DNA of 64,000 bases from Agapetus fuscipes (GCA_951799405.1 OX637344.1:4464001-4528000); one strand, 5' to 3'; positions 9,076 to 21,294 are shown, numbered from the stretch's first letter. Notes: generated by a model not told the origin, from the sequence alone. A program made the numbers and translations.

Positions 9076-11045
9076 AACAAGCCATTATGAAATTCCTTTT
9101 GTTAAAATTTCCCCGAAAATCGGCTAATTTGGTTACTTTTAAGAAAATTGAATTTGATCGGACGGAAATTAATTAGTTTCTTTAATTAATTAAATGATTG
9201 ATGTGGCAAATAGTTTTAGGGAAACTGAAAATATTTTTCATTGATGAAAGCTTTTAATAATCCCAAACAAAGGGAGAAAATTTTAGAGATGAAAAATTAA
9301 ATTCAAAATTATTTTTCAGTAATTTGCAATTACTTAAGCTATTCTTCACATTTGTTTTAATTAAATAAGTATTCGAGGAATCTTATTGCTGATTAACATT
9401 TATGTGATTTTGATAAATTTATATTAAATTTTCATTTCATTTAAACTTACCACAATTCTGAGAAAAATTGTTTTTTTTCTTTTATTTTATGAAACTCTGA
9501 CAAAATTTTGTAATCGATTTTAACCTGACAAAATTTTTTAATCGATTTTATCATGGAAAATAACTTTCATAAGTTCGCTCTTAACGCACATTTTAAAAAT
9601 GAATAAAATATAATTATGTACCTACAGTTAAAAAAAAGAAAATTTCTGACAAACAAGGTCCTAATAAAATTCAGTAAAAACAATTCATAAATAATATTAA
9701 TTAAAATTGTACTTACCGTTATTGATTCTCAACACTACTAGAATCTTCAATTAGAAATTTTGATTTTCATGAAAACCACAGTATTGTAGCACACTCACAC
9801 ATTCATTTTAAAACATTAAATACAAACCAAGACATTCTTATTATTAAAAAATCCAACAAAAAGTTTTTCACTCACTTTCAAATATACTTTTCAACTCTCA
9901 ACCAAGTCTAATAAAACGCATTAAAAACACTTTCAAAATGTGTTGTAAAATTACATTTAAACATAATAAAATGAATCAATCACAAATCAAAATACTTTCA
10001 GTAAACTTTGCACAGTTTTAGACGATATAACTTCGCGTGAGAGCTTTTAGACGTAAAGCTTAGAGTTCTAGCGTCGCGACGCTTCTGCCAGTATACCAAA
10101 CACTTTGGCCACTCGCGACCAAGTAAGCGAGGCCTCCAAAGCCTTCGACGTCCCAAAGAAAGCTTCGCGCAGGCTTCGACGCGCAACTGTCACAGATCCA
10201 CGACAAATTTAACTATTCAGTACGACCTGTGTTTGAATACATATGTTCATGCAACGACTTTTGCACGATCAATTTTCGCATTTTTTTTTCAAACGTTGAT
10301 AAGTGGATTTTTGTGAAGAAATTGTAAACGGTGATGAAAACAATCCTCTTATTTATGGTATCAATAATACATAATGTATTTTTAATGTTTTTTTCTGTTA
10401 AAACAGTGAAAGTTCATTGTACTTTTTAAAAATTAATAGAAAAAACAATGTTATTATTCACTTTTTTTCTCAATACCTACGGGCCGCGATTCTATGAATG
10501 ATCAGTGATCCATTAACGCCCAAGCCGTGAAGCCGCCAATACAGAAGTTACAGAGTGAACCATTATGTAATCGATTTGTCAAAAATAAATTCAACTGCAG
10601 TTTTCTTGAAAGTGAACCCGAAATAAATCAAAGCAATATCTTAAAGTCAATCTGTTGTCCACTTATTCAAACACGGTTATTCACAACACATTTGATCCAC
10701 AGCTTATTTTTATTTTTGTGTGGAAAATTCACGTTAGGTGGTTGACGAGCCATGGATTTGCTGTGTGTGAATAAAAATCCTGTGTGAGTAAAATGCAATT
10801 ATTTATGTTTTCGAATGATCGCGCGCGTGATACGCTGGACGAATATTTGGAGTAAAATTAACAATATCGCTCAACGTTTTCCACGAGAGAAAATTTTGTA
10901 TGGAAATTTGAAAAAAATATAGAGCGAATAGCAAAACCTAAATGTAATGGACCGCGATGTTTTGAAATAATATTTTGAAACAAAAATATCAAAAGAATAG
11001 ATGTTTTTATCTTAGCTAGATTAAAGTTATCTATCATCTATGTTG
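9076..11045. other. Unassigned AT-rich DNA
   Basis: No gene identified. A GC-richer patch at 10020-10200 followed by A/T-rich sequence could be a promoter-like region, but no exon is visible. A short tandem (about 31 bases, TAATCGATTTTA) occurs near 9490-9555. Confidence 0.35.
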
Positions 11046-11280
11046 TAGCACGTGCAGAGGACTCCAGGATCATCAGAAAAGTCTTGGATGGTGCCCCCTC
11101 AGGTGTTGACCACTCGGACGTCCCAGGATGCGGTGAGCAGACAACGTTGAAGCCGACGCCGAAGTTCTGGGAGTGAGGGGACCATGGAGGGAAGCAGCAC
11201 AAACAGAGAGTCCTGGAGGATTGTGGTGCGGGAGGCCCTGAGCCTTCAAGGCTTATGAGCCGAAGAAAGTAAAAGTAAAG
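11046..11280 (+). pseudogene. LINE-D ORF2 C-terminus (fragment)
   Basis: A diverged, frame-broken copy of the segment also found at 49015-49256, where it reads as the C-terminus of a non-LTR reverse transcriptase protein (GRPRMRW, then REAAQDRESWR). The stop and an A/G-rich AAGTAAAAGTAA tail are visible at 11258-11280. Confidence 0.7.
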
Positions 11281-11515
11281 TATCATCTATGTTGCAAAGA
11301 TGTATGTAGAAACATTTTCATATTAAATGCATTCTCACAAGCAGACACGTGGAAGTTTGAGCGTACACATGCCGCATCTGGATTTGCGACATAAAAACTC
11401 AATCTCAAATGAACATAAGCCCTGCAACTCTCTGGGCTGATATTGGCAGAGTGAACTATTTTTTACAGTGGCTGGTCGGTCTCATACCAACCAGAAGACA
11501 AGACTTGTAGAAATA
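11281..11515 (-). repeat. LINE-A 3' end
   Basis: Abuts the LINE-D tail; its own head boundary is eroded. Confidence 0.75.
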
Positions 11516-11530
11516 TGAAAAAAAACAATT

Positions 11531-11683
11531 ACCGGTTGTAGTTTAATGATTAACGCGACAGACTCCTTATAGGAATGAGGAGAGTTCAGTTTCCAGCGGA
11601 GTATTTAAAAATATGATTTAATTTCCGAAAATGCTTATTGCTGGGTTAAATAAAATCCTACAGCAACTCGGTCTTTCATCTCT
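11531..11683 (+). repeat. SINE-1, degenerate
   Basis: A weak head (GGTTGTAGTTTAATGATTAA) and part of the body; the 3' tail is absent. Confidence 0.6.
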
Positions 11684-12102
11684 ATCTTTTATAAAAACTC
11701 ACATGAACATAAACCTTGCAACTCTTACCGCTTTCATCTGAAACTGGGATGACTTTGGTGTCGGGTCGGGGCCTTGTTGGCAAAATTGGCTGATTGTCAG
11801 ATATGCAAACCATGCATGCAGATGCCTCTTGAGGTGTAAATCACAAAAAAAAACTGCGCTCAGCAAAATATAATCCTGAAATGTATTTTATTTATTCATC
11901 CTTTAACATTTAAACAAATTGTGACGTCACAAAACGTTGTTTTCTGACGTCACAAATCTACAACTTTAGAGTGGGGTTGAGTATGACAGTGATATTAAAG
12001 GCTCAACTAAACTGTGCCAAGTTGTGACATATTTACTGTCCAGGAACTTCCTTAGTAGCCCAGTCAATAAAGACATTTCGCTACGCCACTAAAACGCTAC
12101 TA

Positions 12103-12420
12103 ATCTACACATATAGTGAAACTTCTTGCCGCGTTTCCCCCAAAACTGTCGCATGTGGACAGTGTAACCTGTTTATTTTTACGGGTAAGGGGGCCGGCCT
12201 TGCTTCAACCACTTCAATCGAAGTGGTGGTTTCTTAGCTGCCAAAGTTGCTGGTGCTCATTTCTTGTGAAGGCTGAATATGCCTTTCCGGTATGTTATTC
12301 TGGGTCTGAAATAAACACCGAAACAGAAAATCATTTGTGACGCCCTCAGTGGGATTCGAACCCGAGCTCTCGGCATGAAATGCAAGCACTCTACCAATTA
12401 AGATATCGACCGGACAGTGA
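12103..12420 (-). repeat. SINE-2, near full length
   Basis: A complete copy: B box (GGATTCGAACCC on the plus strand) near 12354-12365, head ending at the TATCGACCGG complement, and the 3' ACACTATATGTG block at 12107-12120. Confidence 0.85.
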
Positions 12421-12434
12421 CATTGCAAGTAACA

Positions 12435-13280
12435 ATTATTCGCATGGAACTTAAGGCGTGTTATAAAGCTAAATCTGCCGTTTTTGTTTCTTACACTTTA
12501 TGGTCTTAGCAAAATAGTTACAGTAATGAAAAAAATCAAGGATGTTTATTAATTTTTATCTTAATTATAAAGCTTAAACAATATATATAACTTAAGAATT
12601 GCCACCACAAAAAAATATTTAAAAAAACGCGTTTTTTTTACATTTTTAGCTTTTTTTTCGTGTGTGCTGTATTTTGGATTTTTTTTTTGCTTTTTAATTA
12701 CAGAACTATAGGTACATTGTTTAGGTTCCGTACGTAACATTTTTGTTATAATTTCAATAGTTTTTGAGTAAATATGGAAAAACTGAAACTACTAAATGAA
12801 TTAAATTTTAATCAAATCAAAGAACACAGTGGGCGTACATTTAATATGAATCATGAATGGTCATAAAACTTGGCAACTAATTTTACCAATCAAGAAATTA
12901 CGCACTCAAATTTATGTTGTATTCGAATTATTGGGATTTTCATACAATTTTTAAGTCTACTTTTACTGGACTATTTCCTCTTATGAAATATGACAGTTAG
13001 TATCCTGTTTGCTTGTTTGCAAAAGATTATCCATTCCTTCTTATCTTACCTCTTACCAACCATTAAAAGAGAAGGCTTTCTTTACTTAAAGTGATATTCA
13101 CAAAACACTCCGATCCGTGGCTGATCAACGGTTTATCGTTCTTTTGTATGGAAAATTCACTGAAGGCTGCGGATAAACCATGGTCTTGCTATTTGAGAAT
13201 AACACAGTATGGATATACAATAAGGAACAACAAAACCACATTCTACATCTTATCAAACAATTAGAGTTTGAGGGGAGAAG
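12435..13280. other. Unassigned AT-rich DNA
   Basis: Nothing recognised. Confidence 0.35.
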
Positions 13281-13292
13281 GACGCAACTTCA

Positions 13293-13556
13293 CCGTGGTC
13301 CGTAGTCTAGTGGTTAACGCTTTGGACTCGTAAATGAAAGGTCAGAAATCGAATCCCGATGGAGCACAAAAAATTGACCCTTTATAGTTTCAAATATACG
13401 CTGGGTTGAAAAATTCATGCACCTTTACAAAAGACCGCTTATCAAAAGTACATTCAGGCTTACAGCAACTGGTTTTTTTTTTAGAATTGGCGCTTGAGGT
13501 GTGATTCACACAAAAACAGCGCTCACCAAATAAATCATTCTAATATAATTATTATT
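13293..13556 (+). repeat. SINE-1, full length
   Basis: Head, body and LINE-B-like tail are all present. Confidence 0.85.
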
Positions 13557-13679
13557 TAAAATAAATCTTTACTAAATAAAAAATCCCTTTTGCGATTTTT
13601 GAACGCTAAAGAACTAGAATTCAGTAGTATTATTATAATTTATAAAAAATATTTTATTTTTACGAATATGTAAGCGTGT

Positions 13680-13960
13680 GTTATTGTTTATCTTTATAAG
13701 TGTCTGTGAAGTCTATGAAGTCTCTAGATGTTAGGTACTTCCATTATTTTATTTTTATTGTTCGAGATTGATCTGGTTTTCTAGTAAGTCTTGCATGTCC
13801 CAATTCTGAATGATTCGAGAATTATTCTTAGCCTTACTATAAATAAGGACCAAAACTGTACATAGAGAGAGAAGCGAAGCGACCGTTATATGGTGTACGT
13901 GTAAAGTGACTCTGAATTTGAACCGGATCTGAAATAAATTGTGAAAAATAAATGACGGCA
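13680..13960 (+). repeat. Dispersed repeat pair S, copy 1 (solo-LTR-like)
   Basis: Matches 37690-37970 in order: GTCTGTGAAGTCT, TAGATGTTAGGTACTT, TGATTCGAGAAT, AAAATAAGG-type and GTGTAAAGTGA blocks, ending in AAATAAAT. The length and the AATAAA near the end would suit a solo LTR, but the termini are not defined. Confidence 0.5.
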
Positions 13961-14208
13961 ATTTTTTTATTAAATTAAGGAAGGAGAAACCATAACAATA
14001 CAAAAAAAAGACAGTTTTTTTTATCATTTCTTGTTCTTCATTTCAGTATTCTAGTTGTCCCTCTGTCATCCATTTTTATTTCAACTCGGAAAATCCCGCG
14101 CTTACTGCTCTAAGAGCTTCAGAAAAAATATGATCCCTACGTAGAAAAAAAGTCCCACAGAAAAGCAGGCCTGTTTTATTTCGATTTGAAGGTCCAACCC
14201 AACGGTAC

Positions 14209-14252
14209 CACGACAAAATATCCACTAAGAATGTCTACCGACACAATGTCCA
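14209..14252 (-). repeat. Three units of the 15-bp minisatellite
   Basis: CGACAAAATATCCAC-type units related to the array at 15778-16440, on the opposite strand. Confidence 0.6.
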
Positions 14253-14511
14253 TCATACAATATATAAATCCATATCTATAAAGAAGGATGTGTGTATGTA
14301 TGTATGTATGTATGTTCCTCATAGACTCATAAACCGCTCATCCGATTTTGACGAAATTTTCAGGAAACATGTAACATATTCTTAAGATGAATCCTGTTAA
14401 GTTTGATGGTGATGAAATAAACAACGGTTCCCAATTCTCAATTTGTCAGCAACGAGGTCGGTAAATTTTGAAACCACCCAATAGAAGAAGACCATTATAT
14501 TCATCTACAAT

Positions 14512-14690
14512 ACATAATCTAAGTTGCAAATATATATTTACATTCAAAATTCATATAAAATGTATGCTCACAAGTAGACACATGTAAGTTCACGCTTACA
14601 AATGCTGCATGTGTACCTACTTATAATATTTAAAATCCAAATCTAAAATGAACAACAACCCAGTAACTTTTACCTTACGCCAACTTGAAA
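14512..14690 (-). repeat. LINE-A 3' end, partial
   Basis: Tail and middle are kept; the head is lost. Confidence 0.7.
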
Positions 14691-14709
14691 TGGATGTTAT
14701 TCAGCTCCT

Positions 14710-14880
14710 GAGTGGCTTGACACTCATTTCTTATGAAGGCTGAGTAAGCCTTGCCGGTATTTTATTTTGGGTTTGAAATAAATACTGAAACGGAAAATAA
14801 TATCTGACACCTTCGGTGGAATTCTAACTCGAGATCTCGGCATGGAATGCACTTACTCTACCAACTAAGCTATAGACCAG
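14710..14880 (-). repeat. SINE-2 head half
   Basis: Contains the tRNA-like head (complement ends TAGACC) and the GTGTTTATTTC region; the 3' half is missing. Confidence 0.8.
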
Positions 14881-14984
14881 ACTTTTTACAAATATGGTGG
14901 ATCGATATCAGTTAGGTCAGGGGTAAGCAACCTGCGGCTCGAGAGCCACATGCGGCTCTTTGGGTGTGAAGTTGCGGCTCATTA

Positions 14985-15240
14985 GCTCTATAATAATCTA
15001 TAATCTAAGTTGCAAGGATATATTCATTTAAAGCTCTCAAATGTATGCCCACAAACCAACACGTGTAGTTCGCGCTTACAAATGCTGAATGTGTACTTAC
15101 AAATAAAATCCAAACCTCAAATGAACATAAGCCCCACAACTTTTGCCGACCTTCCCTGACTCAGGGGTGACATTGGCAAAGTGAACCATTTTTACAGTAT
15201 GGGTGGTCAGCCTCATACCAACCTATAAGTTAAGGAAATA
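14985..15240 (-). repeat. LINE-A 3' end, intact
   Basis: A full 240-bp unit that stops exactly at the TTCCTTGACTTA-type boundary (as TTCCTTAACTTA). Confidence 0.9.
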
Positions 15241-15777
15241 TTAAAATTTATCAAATGTACACTTCTGATCGAAAAAAACAAAATCATTCTGAATCGATAA
15301 ACGATCTCTCCGCTACTTTTACTCGCTTTTCACTCCCCTCCCTCCTCCCGCTCTGTCGACGCTATTTATTGTTGGCAAGAAAATATTTGTGGCTCTTTAC
15401 AAACTTTGAAATTTGTACAAATAGTTATTTTTGGCTCTTCCGACTCAAAAGGTTGCCGACCCCTGGCCTAGACAAAAGTTCCAAATTCAAAAAAGTTCTG
15501 AGTCCGTTCACAAATTAAGAAGCACTGCAATCGATTTTCCCTATGCTTGGCTCTGCCGCTTAACAGTTGTAGACCATTTTTTTTAGAAAACGTGAAGATT
15601 AACCTAGAGATAAATTATGTGAAGTTTGATTCCGATTGGAACACTTTTTTTTTGATCCTGTTGTATCCTCTTTTATTTGTAGAAATAAATTTATACCACA
15701 TATCCAAATGACGTAGTGAAACACGCCGGGTACTGCTAGTGGTATATTATATTAAAATAAAATTGTCGGTGAAATTT

Positions 15778-16440
15778 GGTCCGTGGACATTTTGTGGGTG
15801 GACATTTTGTCGGTGGACATTTTATCGGTGGACATCTTGACGGTGGACCATTTGCCGGTCGATATTATGTCGGTGGACATATTGTCAGTGGACATTTTGT
15901 CAATGGAAATTGTGTAGGTGGGCATTCTGTCGGTGGACATTTTGTCGGTCGACATTATGTCACTGGACATTTTGGCTGGACATTTTGTGTGAACATTTTG
16001 TTAGTTGACATAGTATCGGTGGGCATTCTGTCGGTGGATATTTTGTCGTGTGAACATTTTGTCAGGTGGACATTATTTCGGTGGACATTTTGTCGGTGGA
16101 CATTTTATCGGTGGATATTTTGTCGTGTGAACATTTTGTCAGGTGGACATTATTTCGGTGGACATTTTGTCGGGGGACATTTTGTCGGTGGACATTATTT
16201 CGGTGGACATTTTGTCGCTTGAACATTTTGTCAGTTGACATAGTGTCGGTGGGCATTCTGTCGGTGGATATTTTATCGCGTGAACATTTTGTCAGGTGAA
16301 CATTTTGTCACATGGACATTTTTTCACGTAGATATTTTGTCGGGGAACATTTTGTCGGTGGACATTATTTCGGTGGACATTTTGACGCGTGGACATTTTG
16401 TCGGATGGACATTCTGTCAATGGACATTTTGTCGTGACAC
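15778..16440. repeat. 15-bp minisatellite array
   Basis: About 44 diverged units of GTCGGTGGACATTTT. Some carry GTGTGAACATTTTGTC variants. A higher-order block of about 78 bases recurs (compare 16034 onward and 16112 onward). On the minus strand each unit spells MSTDK, giving spurious open frames. Confidence 0.95.
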
Positions 16441-16882
16441 GCCTGTCCAACTGTCAAAATAATTCACCACGTGACTTGAAAGCAGAATAGACTTCATATT
16501 CTACTGCAATGAAAGATCTCGGAATAAAAGTCGACGTTGTACAACGGAATTACTTGAAAATCTCATTTCCTTATTGTATTAGATACGGTTGTAATAAATA
16601 TGAAAAGTTATTTACTTCAAGTTGTGAACATTGAACAACAAAACAATGTGTAAATATTCAATGATTGCGTAAACAGAAAAATGCATGGAAGCTGCACTAG
16701 CATACCTGGTGAGTTGTTAAGCTTTCAGCCATTTATGTGTTTACTCGATGTTTTATACTTACACGGAGTACAGGAACAAAATGGATGCGAACCGAGGCCG
16801 AATGCGAGAAACAGAAAAGTCGTTGAAGAAAATTCTCTTTTTGGAACATGAAATAATAACATTGCTCTACAGGTGGAATAGT

Positions 16883-17157
16883 GACTGGTCCATAGTCTAA
16901 TGGGAACGCTTTGGACCAGTAAATGGAAGGTTGTGGGTTTGCATCCCATCCCGGTGGAACCAAAAAAATACCATTTATATTTTCAAATTCAAGTACCTTT
17001 ACCAAAGACCGGTCATCAAAAGTCCATCCAGCCTTACAGCAACTGGGTCTTGCTTGAGAATTTGCACTTTCAATTACGACGACTAAGTTCGCATAGGGCT
17101 CATGCGGTTTAAGTCACACAAAAACAGCGCTCAACAAATAAATCATCCTTATATTAT
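16883..17157 (+). repeat. SINE-1, near full length
   Basis: The head, body and CAAATAAATCATCCTTATA tail are present. Confidence 0.8.
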
Positions 17158-17159
17158 CT

Positions 17160-17312
17160 AATCTATCTAATCTAATCTAAGCTGCAAAGATATATATCAT
17201 TTAAGATTTATATTAAATGCATTCCCACAAACAGACGTGTATAATTTCGCGCTAACACCGCATGTGGACCTAAAATATAAAAACCCAATCTCAAATGCAC
17301 ATAAGCCCTTTT
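17160..17312 (-). repeat. LINE-A 3' end, truncated
   Basis: Its ATCTA tail directly abuts the SINE-1 tail. Confidence 0.75.
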
Positions 17313-17324
17313 ATATTATTATAA

Positions 17325-17455
17325 TTATTTAATTTTATAATTTTTAATTTTTGATTAATTAAAAACACTGTTTATTTTCACGGATAAAATTTATCCGTGA
17401 AAATAAACAGTGTTTTTAATTAATCAAAAATTAAAAAATTTATAAAATTAAACAA
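17325..17455. repeat. Foldback hairpin element, copy 1
   Basis: Arms of about 64 bases (17325-17388 and 17390-17455) centred on 17389. The inner 47 bases pair perfectly; the outer part has a small indel. Contains CACTGTTTATTTTCAC. A related hairpin lies at 42985-43086. Confidence 0.9.
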
Positions 17456-17520
17456 TATGAATTTTCACAGTGTTAATACACAAACAATACAAAATATATT
17501 ATAATTATTATTATTATTAA

Positions 17521-18050
17521 GGATGTCGTGGTAGAGGAAGACCGAGAAAGGTATGGATGGACCAAATTTCTGAAATAGCTAATAAATGAGATATCCAGAG
17601 TCATAATTAAAGGAGAACTTGTATGAAAAAGGTTATGACTCTGGATGAAATGAAAGAAGTATGTAAGGACCGAAAAAAATGGCGGCTGATCTGTAATGTA
17701 GGCGGCTAAGGCCAAGAATCAATTTTCATTTTTATAGATGTTTTCTAGATTTTTTAGTGTTTGTTTGTTTGTATAACTGGATGTAATTAATTACTTGTAC
17801 TCCTTGACTTATAGGTTGGTATGAGGCTGACCACCCATACTGTAAAAATGGTTCACTTTTCCAATGTCATCCCTGTTTCAGGGAAGGTCGGCAGGTTGCA
17901 GGGCTTATGTTCATTTCAGATTGTGTTTTTATATTGTAGGTCCACATGCGGCATGTGTAAGCGCAAAATTATGCGTGTCTGCTTGTGGAAATGCATTCAA
18001 TATGAATCTCAAATGATACATATCTTTGCAACTTAGATTTAGGCTTAGAC
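17521..18050 (+). repeat. LINE-A copy with end of ORF2
   Basis: 17521-17709 is the C-terminal coding end (GRGRPRK, then EMKEVCKDRKKWR and a stop) with internal stops. It is followed by the 3' UTR and the 240-bp end from about 17800. Confidence 0.85.
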
Positions 18051-18804
18051 CGTACCTAAAGTATGAAACCTTTTGTTTGCATTGCCAAAAATGTAAGATT
18101 ATTTATTGACAGACAACGAAAATTAGATCTTCCCTTTCCACACGTTCATGGCAAATACCCCACCGTTTTTTTTTTCACAGTATAGCAGTTCGTACAAGCT
18201 TTCACAGAAGTTTGTCAAATAAATTCACCAGTTATAAACATCTGTCCTTTATTATCTTATCATGTAAAACAGCCCCCACCTCTCTGAAATTCTACCCCAA
18301 GTGTAAAACTTTCCGTTCAAAATAAATATATGAAATTAAAATAGCGCCTCTAGTAAGCGTTTTAGTTTGCAAACACATTATTTGTTAAACGCTGAGCGTG
18401 AGTTAAAACTTAAGCCTGTGTACCTACTTGGGGAGCCATTTTGTTTACTGTGCTGTTGGTTTTTTTTATTCTCGGAATCCCAGCGACAAAGCAAACAAAA
18501 TAATTTTAATTGCGCTTAATTAAAGGGACAACGCCAGGAGTGGTGAAAAATATTAATGAGCAAAAAAAAACAAAAATGCGTATTTTTCAATAAATTATTG
18601 CTGTCATTTGTATTAAAGGAAAATGGCATTTATGTAAACATGTAGAACAACAAAAAATGTAAATGAATATAAGAAATAAAAACTCATTGTTTTCAGCTAC
18701 ATTTGGAATTGAAAGCAAATACTTTTGATAGCTCGTTTGCAGGTGCGTACATAGGGTATAGGCAAAAACATTTCAGAATAATTATTTTCTCACATTCTGT
18801 TATC
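18051..18804. other. Unassigned DNA
   Basis: No gene seen. The segment near 18330-18360 (AGCGCCTCTAG) resembles one near 44930. Confidence 0.35.
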
Positions 18805-19060
18805 TTTAAAATGGAAAGGTACCATCTGATGTACCTACAGGATACTTACTCCGGCTAGCTATCATCGGCATCACTCTCAGGGCGTGGGGTTCTTTCTTTG
18901 TGTTGCTCACCTTGTATTTTGGGAAGGGCTGTATATTGATAAGACAAGAGCTAATGTTAACAAAAGAGATTTAATCAGTTAAAGCCAAATATAAAAGTTA
19001 AATCCATAAAAAGGGAAAGAGGAATAGTGGAGAAGGAAATAGCCAGACCTGTATTAATCT
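18805..19060 (-). repeat. Inverted dispersed repeat E, copy 1 outer part
   Basis: Reverse complement of 23700-23930 with substitutions (shared TGTACCTACAGGATACT and GTGGGGTTCTTT). It ends at GCCAGACCTG, where SINE-2 interrupts it. Confidence 0.7.
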
Positions 19061-19066
19061 ACCCTG

Positions 19067-19345
19067 TGAGCTCGGGTTCTAATCCCACCGAGGAGGGTGT
19101 CAGAAATGATTTCCTATTTCGGTGTTTATTTCAAACCCCATAATAAAAATACCGGCAAGGTTTACTCAGCCTTCACAAGAAATGAGTACCAGCCACTCGG
19201 GAGCTGGGAAACCCCCACTTCAATTGAAGTGGTTGGCGTACCTGTAAAAATAAATAGGTTCAACTCGCCACATGCGACTCCTTCGGGGATAACGCGGCAA
19301 GAAGTTACACTATATGTGTGGCTTAGTTGCGTTGCGTGTATTAAC
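19067..19345 (+). repeat. SINE-2, head truncated
   Basis: Starts inside the tRNA-like head at the B box and keeps the complete body and 3' end. It sits inside repeat E. Confidence 0.85.
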
Positions 19346-19399
19346 ACTCAAACACAATCACAGTTCTCGCGGCTCACTTTCACGAAGCACTGATCTGCA

Positions 19400-19810
19400 G
19401 GCTGGAGTCCTAGGCGAGCTTACATTAAGCTCGTGATGTTATATTCACGGATTGGGGCTTCGCCTCCCGAGAGCCGCAGTCCATGAGGCGGATGCCTCAA
19501 CACGTGGAGCCCCAGGGTGGAGGCTCCTCTGCACCAGGCTCCGGTCCATAAGGCGGGTGCCTTGGATGGCGGATGCTCCATGCACATGTTCCCACGTGGA
19601 AGGCTCGCGGCTAAGTCCACGGGGGCCCCAACTGGGAAACCCAGGCAGTAATTGCCGCTTCGCAGCGCTGTGTCCGACCTCCGCCTTCGTCCGTGCGTGA
19701 TCTCCGACTGGCGTCTCGGCTTTCCGAGTCACGGCGAGTGGAGCCTCGAGGGCCCTCGGTAAAACTCGTACGTAGCTCGGCTACGGCCACGCCAACGTCA
19801 CTGCAGCCAT
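19400..19810 (-). repeat. Repeat E, copy 1 GC-rich part
   Basis: GC-rich and clearly unlike its surroundings. Translations of this strand and of 23330-23690 share strings such as GTRLMDRSLVQRSLHPGA against GIRLVDQRQVHRSAHPGA. The reading frame is not intact, so this is sequence similarity rather than a gene. Confidence 0.65.
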
Positions 19811-20069
19811 CATGTGCTGACTTCACACATAAATAATTTAAAATGTTATTTAAAAATAACATAACAATTCCTTTAAAATAACTCATTTCAAATTGACTGA
19901 TGTGCTAACGATGGCTCCAATCGAACTTAAATTTTTAATTTAAACCTCAATATCATGCTTAAATGCGTGTTTTACCATATATTGCTTACCTATTAGGCGC
20001 ATGTGCCTGTATGGGATGCACGCCCCTGCTTAGTTGTTAAAACGCTTATATTCACACCAAAGGGAGTGA

Positions 20070-20780
20070 ATATACTTCTCGAGGAAACGCATTCTGATCA
20101 AATACAATTACACGATTTCCAATCACACACTTGAAAGAGTATCGTGCATACGTGACCTAGGTGTGACTTTCGATTCGAAACTTTTGTTTGACGTGCATAT
20201 TGATGCCGTTGTCAATAGGGCCTTTCAAATGATGGGATTTGTGTTTCGTGTAACAAAAAAATTTAAAATGTTATCTAGTTATATGACCTTATATCATTCA
20301 TTAATACGATCTCAAGTAGAATTTGCTGTGACTATATGGAATCCTTTTTATAATGTGTACAAGACTCTTATAGAGTCCGTCCAAAGAAGATTTACAAAAA
20401 TACTATTCCATCGTTTAAGCTTCGTCAACCGCACTTACGAAAACCGCCTAGTTCACTTAAACCTAATTAGTCTTGACAATCGGCGTTTATTATTGAGTGC
20501 GTTAACTTTGAGGAGTATTTGTCTATCTGAAACGGATTGCCCTGGTCTTCTATGTCAGATTAATTTTCGCATACCAAGAAGTGCATCCCGTTCGTTACAA
20601 ATATTTTCTCTGCCCAAATGTCGAACAAACTCAGGTCAAAGAGCTCCTATGTATAGAATGTGCAGTGATTTTAATATATATTTTAGTGATTTAGATATAT
20701 TTAATAAAGTGAAGTACTCCTTTAGATCTGACCTATTAAAAAGTATTTATAAAATGTCCGTGCTATCCATTATATCTTGA
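20070..20780 (+). pseudogene. Jockey-like LINE, RT C-terminal fragment
   Basis: A frame of at least 205 residues plus about 30 upstream codons gives RDLGVTFDSKLLF, the segment just after the RT catalytic core, then the thumb/connection region (LYHSLIRSQVEFAVTIWNP) and the ORF end. A 5'-truncated insertion; the catalytic residues lie in the missing part. The frame is open to its stop at 20778-20780, so the copy is fairly young. Confidence 0.85.
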
Positions 20781-21072
20781 ATGGGTTTTCTTTTTATCAT
20801 TTTTTGTATATTTTTTGTTTATTCTTAGTTTCTCTTTTCACTTTTTTTTTTTCTTTCCTCTTATTTTTATTTCTGTTGTTAATTTGATTTACTTTTTACC
20901 TCATCGATTTCTTTTATGTTTTTATTTTTCGTCAGCTATTTTATTGTTTTTACATATCTGTGGGAATTCTTTAGGATTAAGGCACACTACTGTTTATGTT
21001 TACATTTTTCTTGTATTTGTTTTTGTGTCTGTATCTGTTTTTTCTCCTTAAAAAAAAAAAAAAAAAAAAAAA
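20781..21072 (+). mobile_element. 3' UTR and poly(A) of the Jockey-like LINE
   Basis: A T-rich UTR of about 270 bases ending in a run of 23 A residues at 21050-21072. Confidence 0.85.
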
Positions 21073-21184
21073 ATAAAGGGCTGGGGTTTGATTAATTATT
21101 ATCATTCGTTTCGGTGTTTGTTTCAAACTAAAAATCAGACTACCGTCAAGGGTTACTTAGTTTTCACAAGAAATGAATGAAAGT

Positions 21185-21285
21185 CATTTGTACAGTGATT
21201 AACGTTTTATACTCATAATCGGAAGAAAGATGATTCAATTCCCGACATAGCGCAAAAAATTATCGTTTAATTTTCAAACGTGCTT
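21185..21285 (+). repeat. SINE-1 head, degenerate
   Basis: Weak A and B boxes and the GCGCAAAAAAT junction. Confidence 0.5.
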
Positions 21286-21294
21286 TTTTAAAAT

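Larger units (their letters stand above)
14260..15740 (+). mobile_element. Helitron-like element with nested insertions (tentative)
   Basis: The left part (14285-14420) has GTATGTATGTATG followed by ACCGCTCATCCGATTTTGAC, a combination I recall from the 5' region of insect Helitrons. The right end reads CGCCGGGTACTGCTAGT (15724-15740), with CTAG at 15736-15739 and no terminal inverted repeat. Two LINE-A ends and a SINE-2 fragment lie inside. No Rep/helicase gene is present, so it is non-autonomous at best. Confidence 0.45.

Noticed and set aside
10000..10200. CpG-rich promoter of an unseen gene
   Set aside because: Only local GC content; no core promoter pair with a following exon was found.
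15752..16462. Open frames spelling MSTDKM or VGGHFVGG as proteins
   Set aside because: They follow from a 15-bp tandem unit; no start context, splice signal or domain supports coding.
19420..19886. GC-rich coding genes on both strands
   Set aside because: The frames are not consistent between the two repeat E copies; GC content explains their openness.
20815..21051. Phe/Ser-rich membrane protein
   Set aside because: It lies in the T-rich 3' UTR of the Jockey-like LINE.
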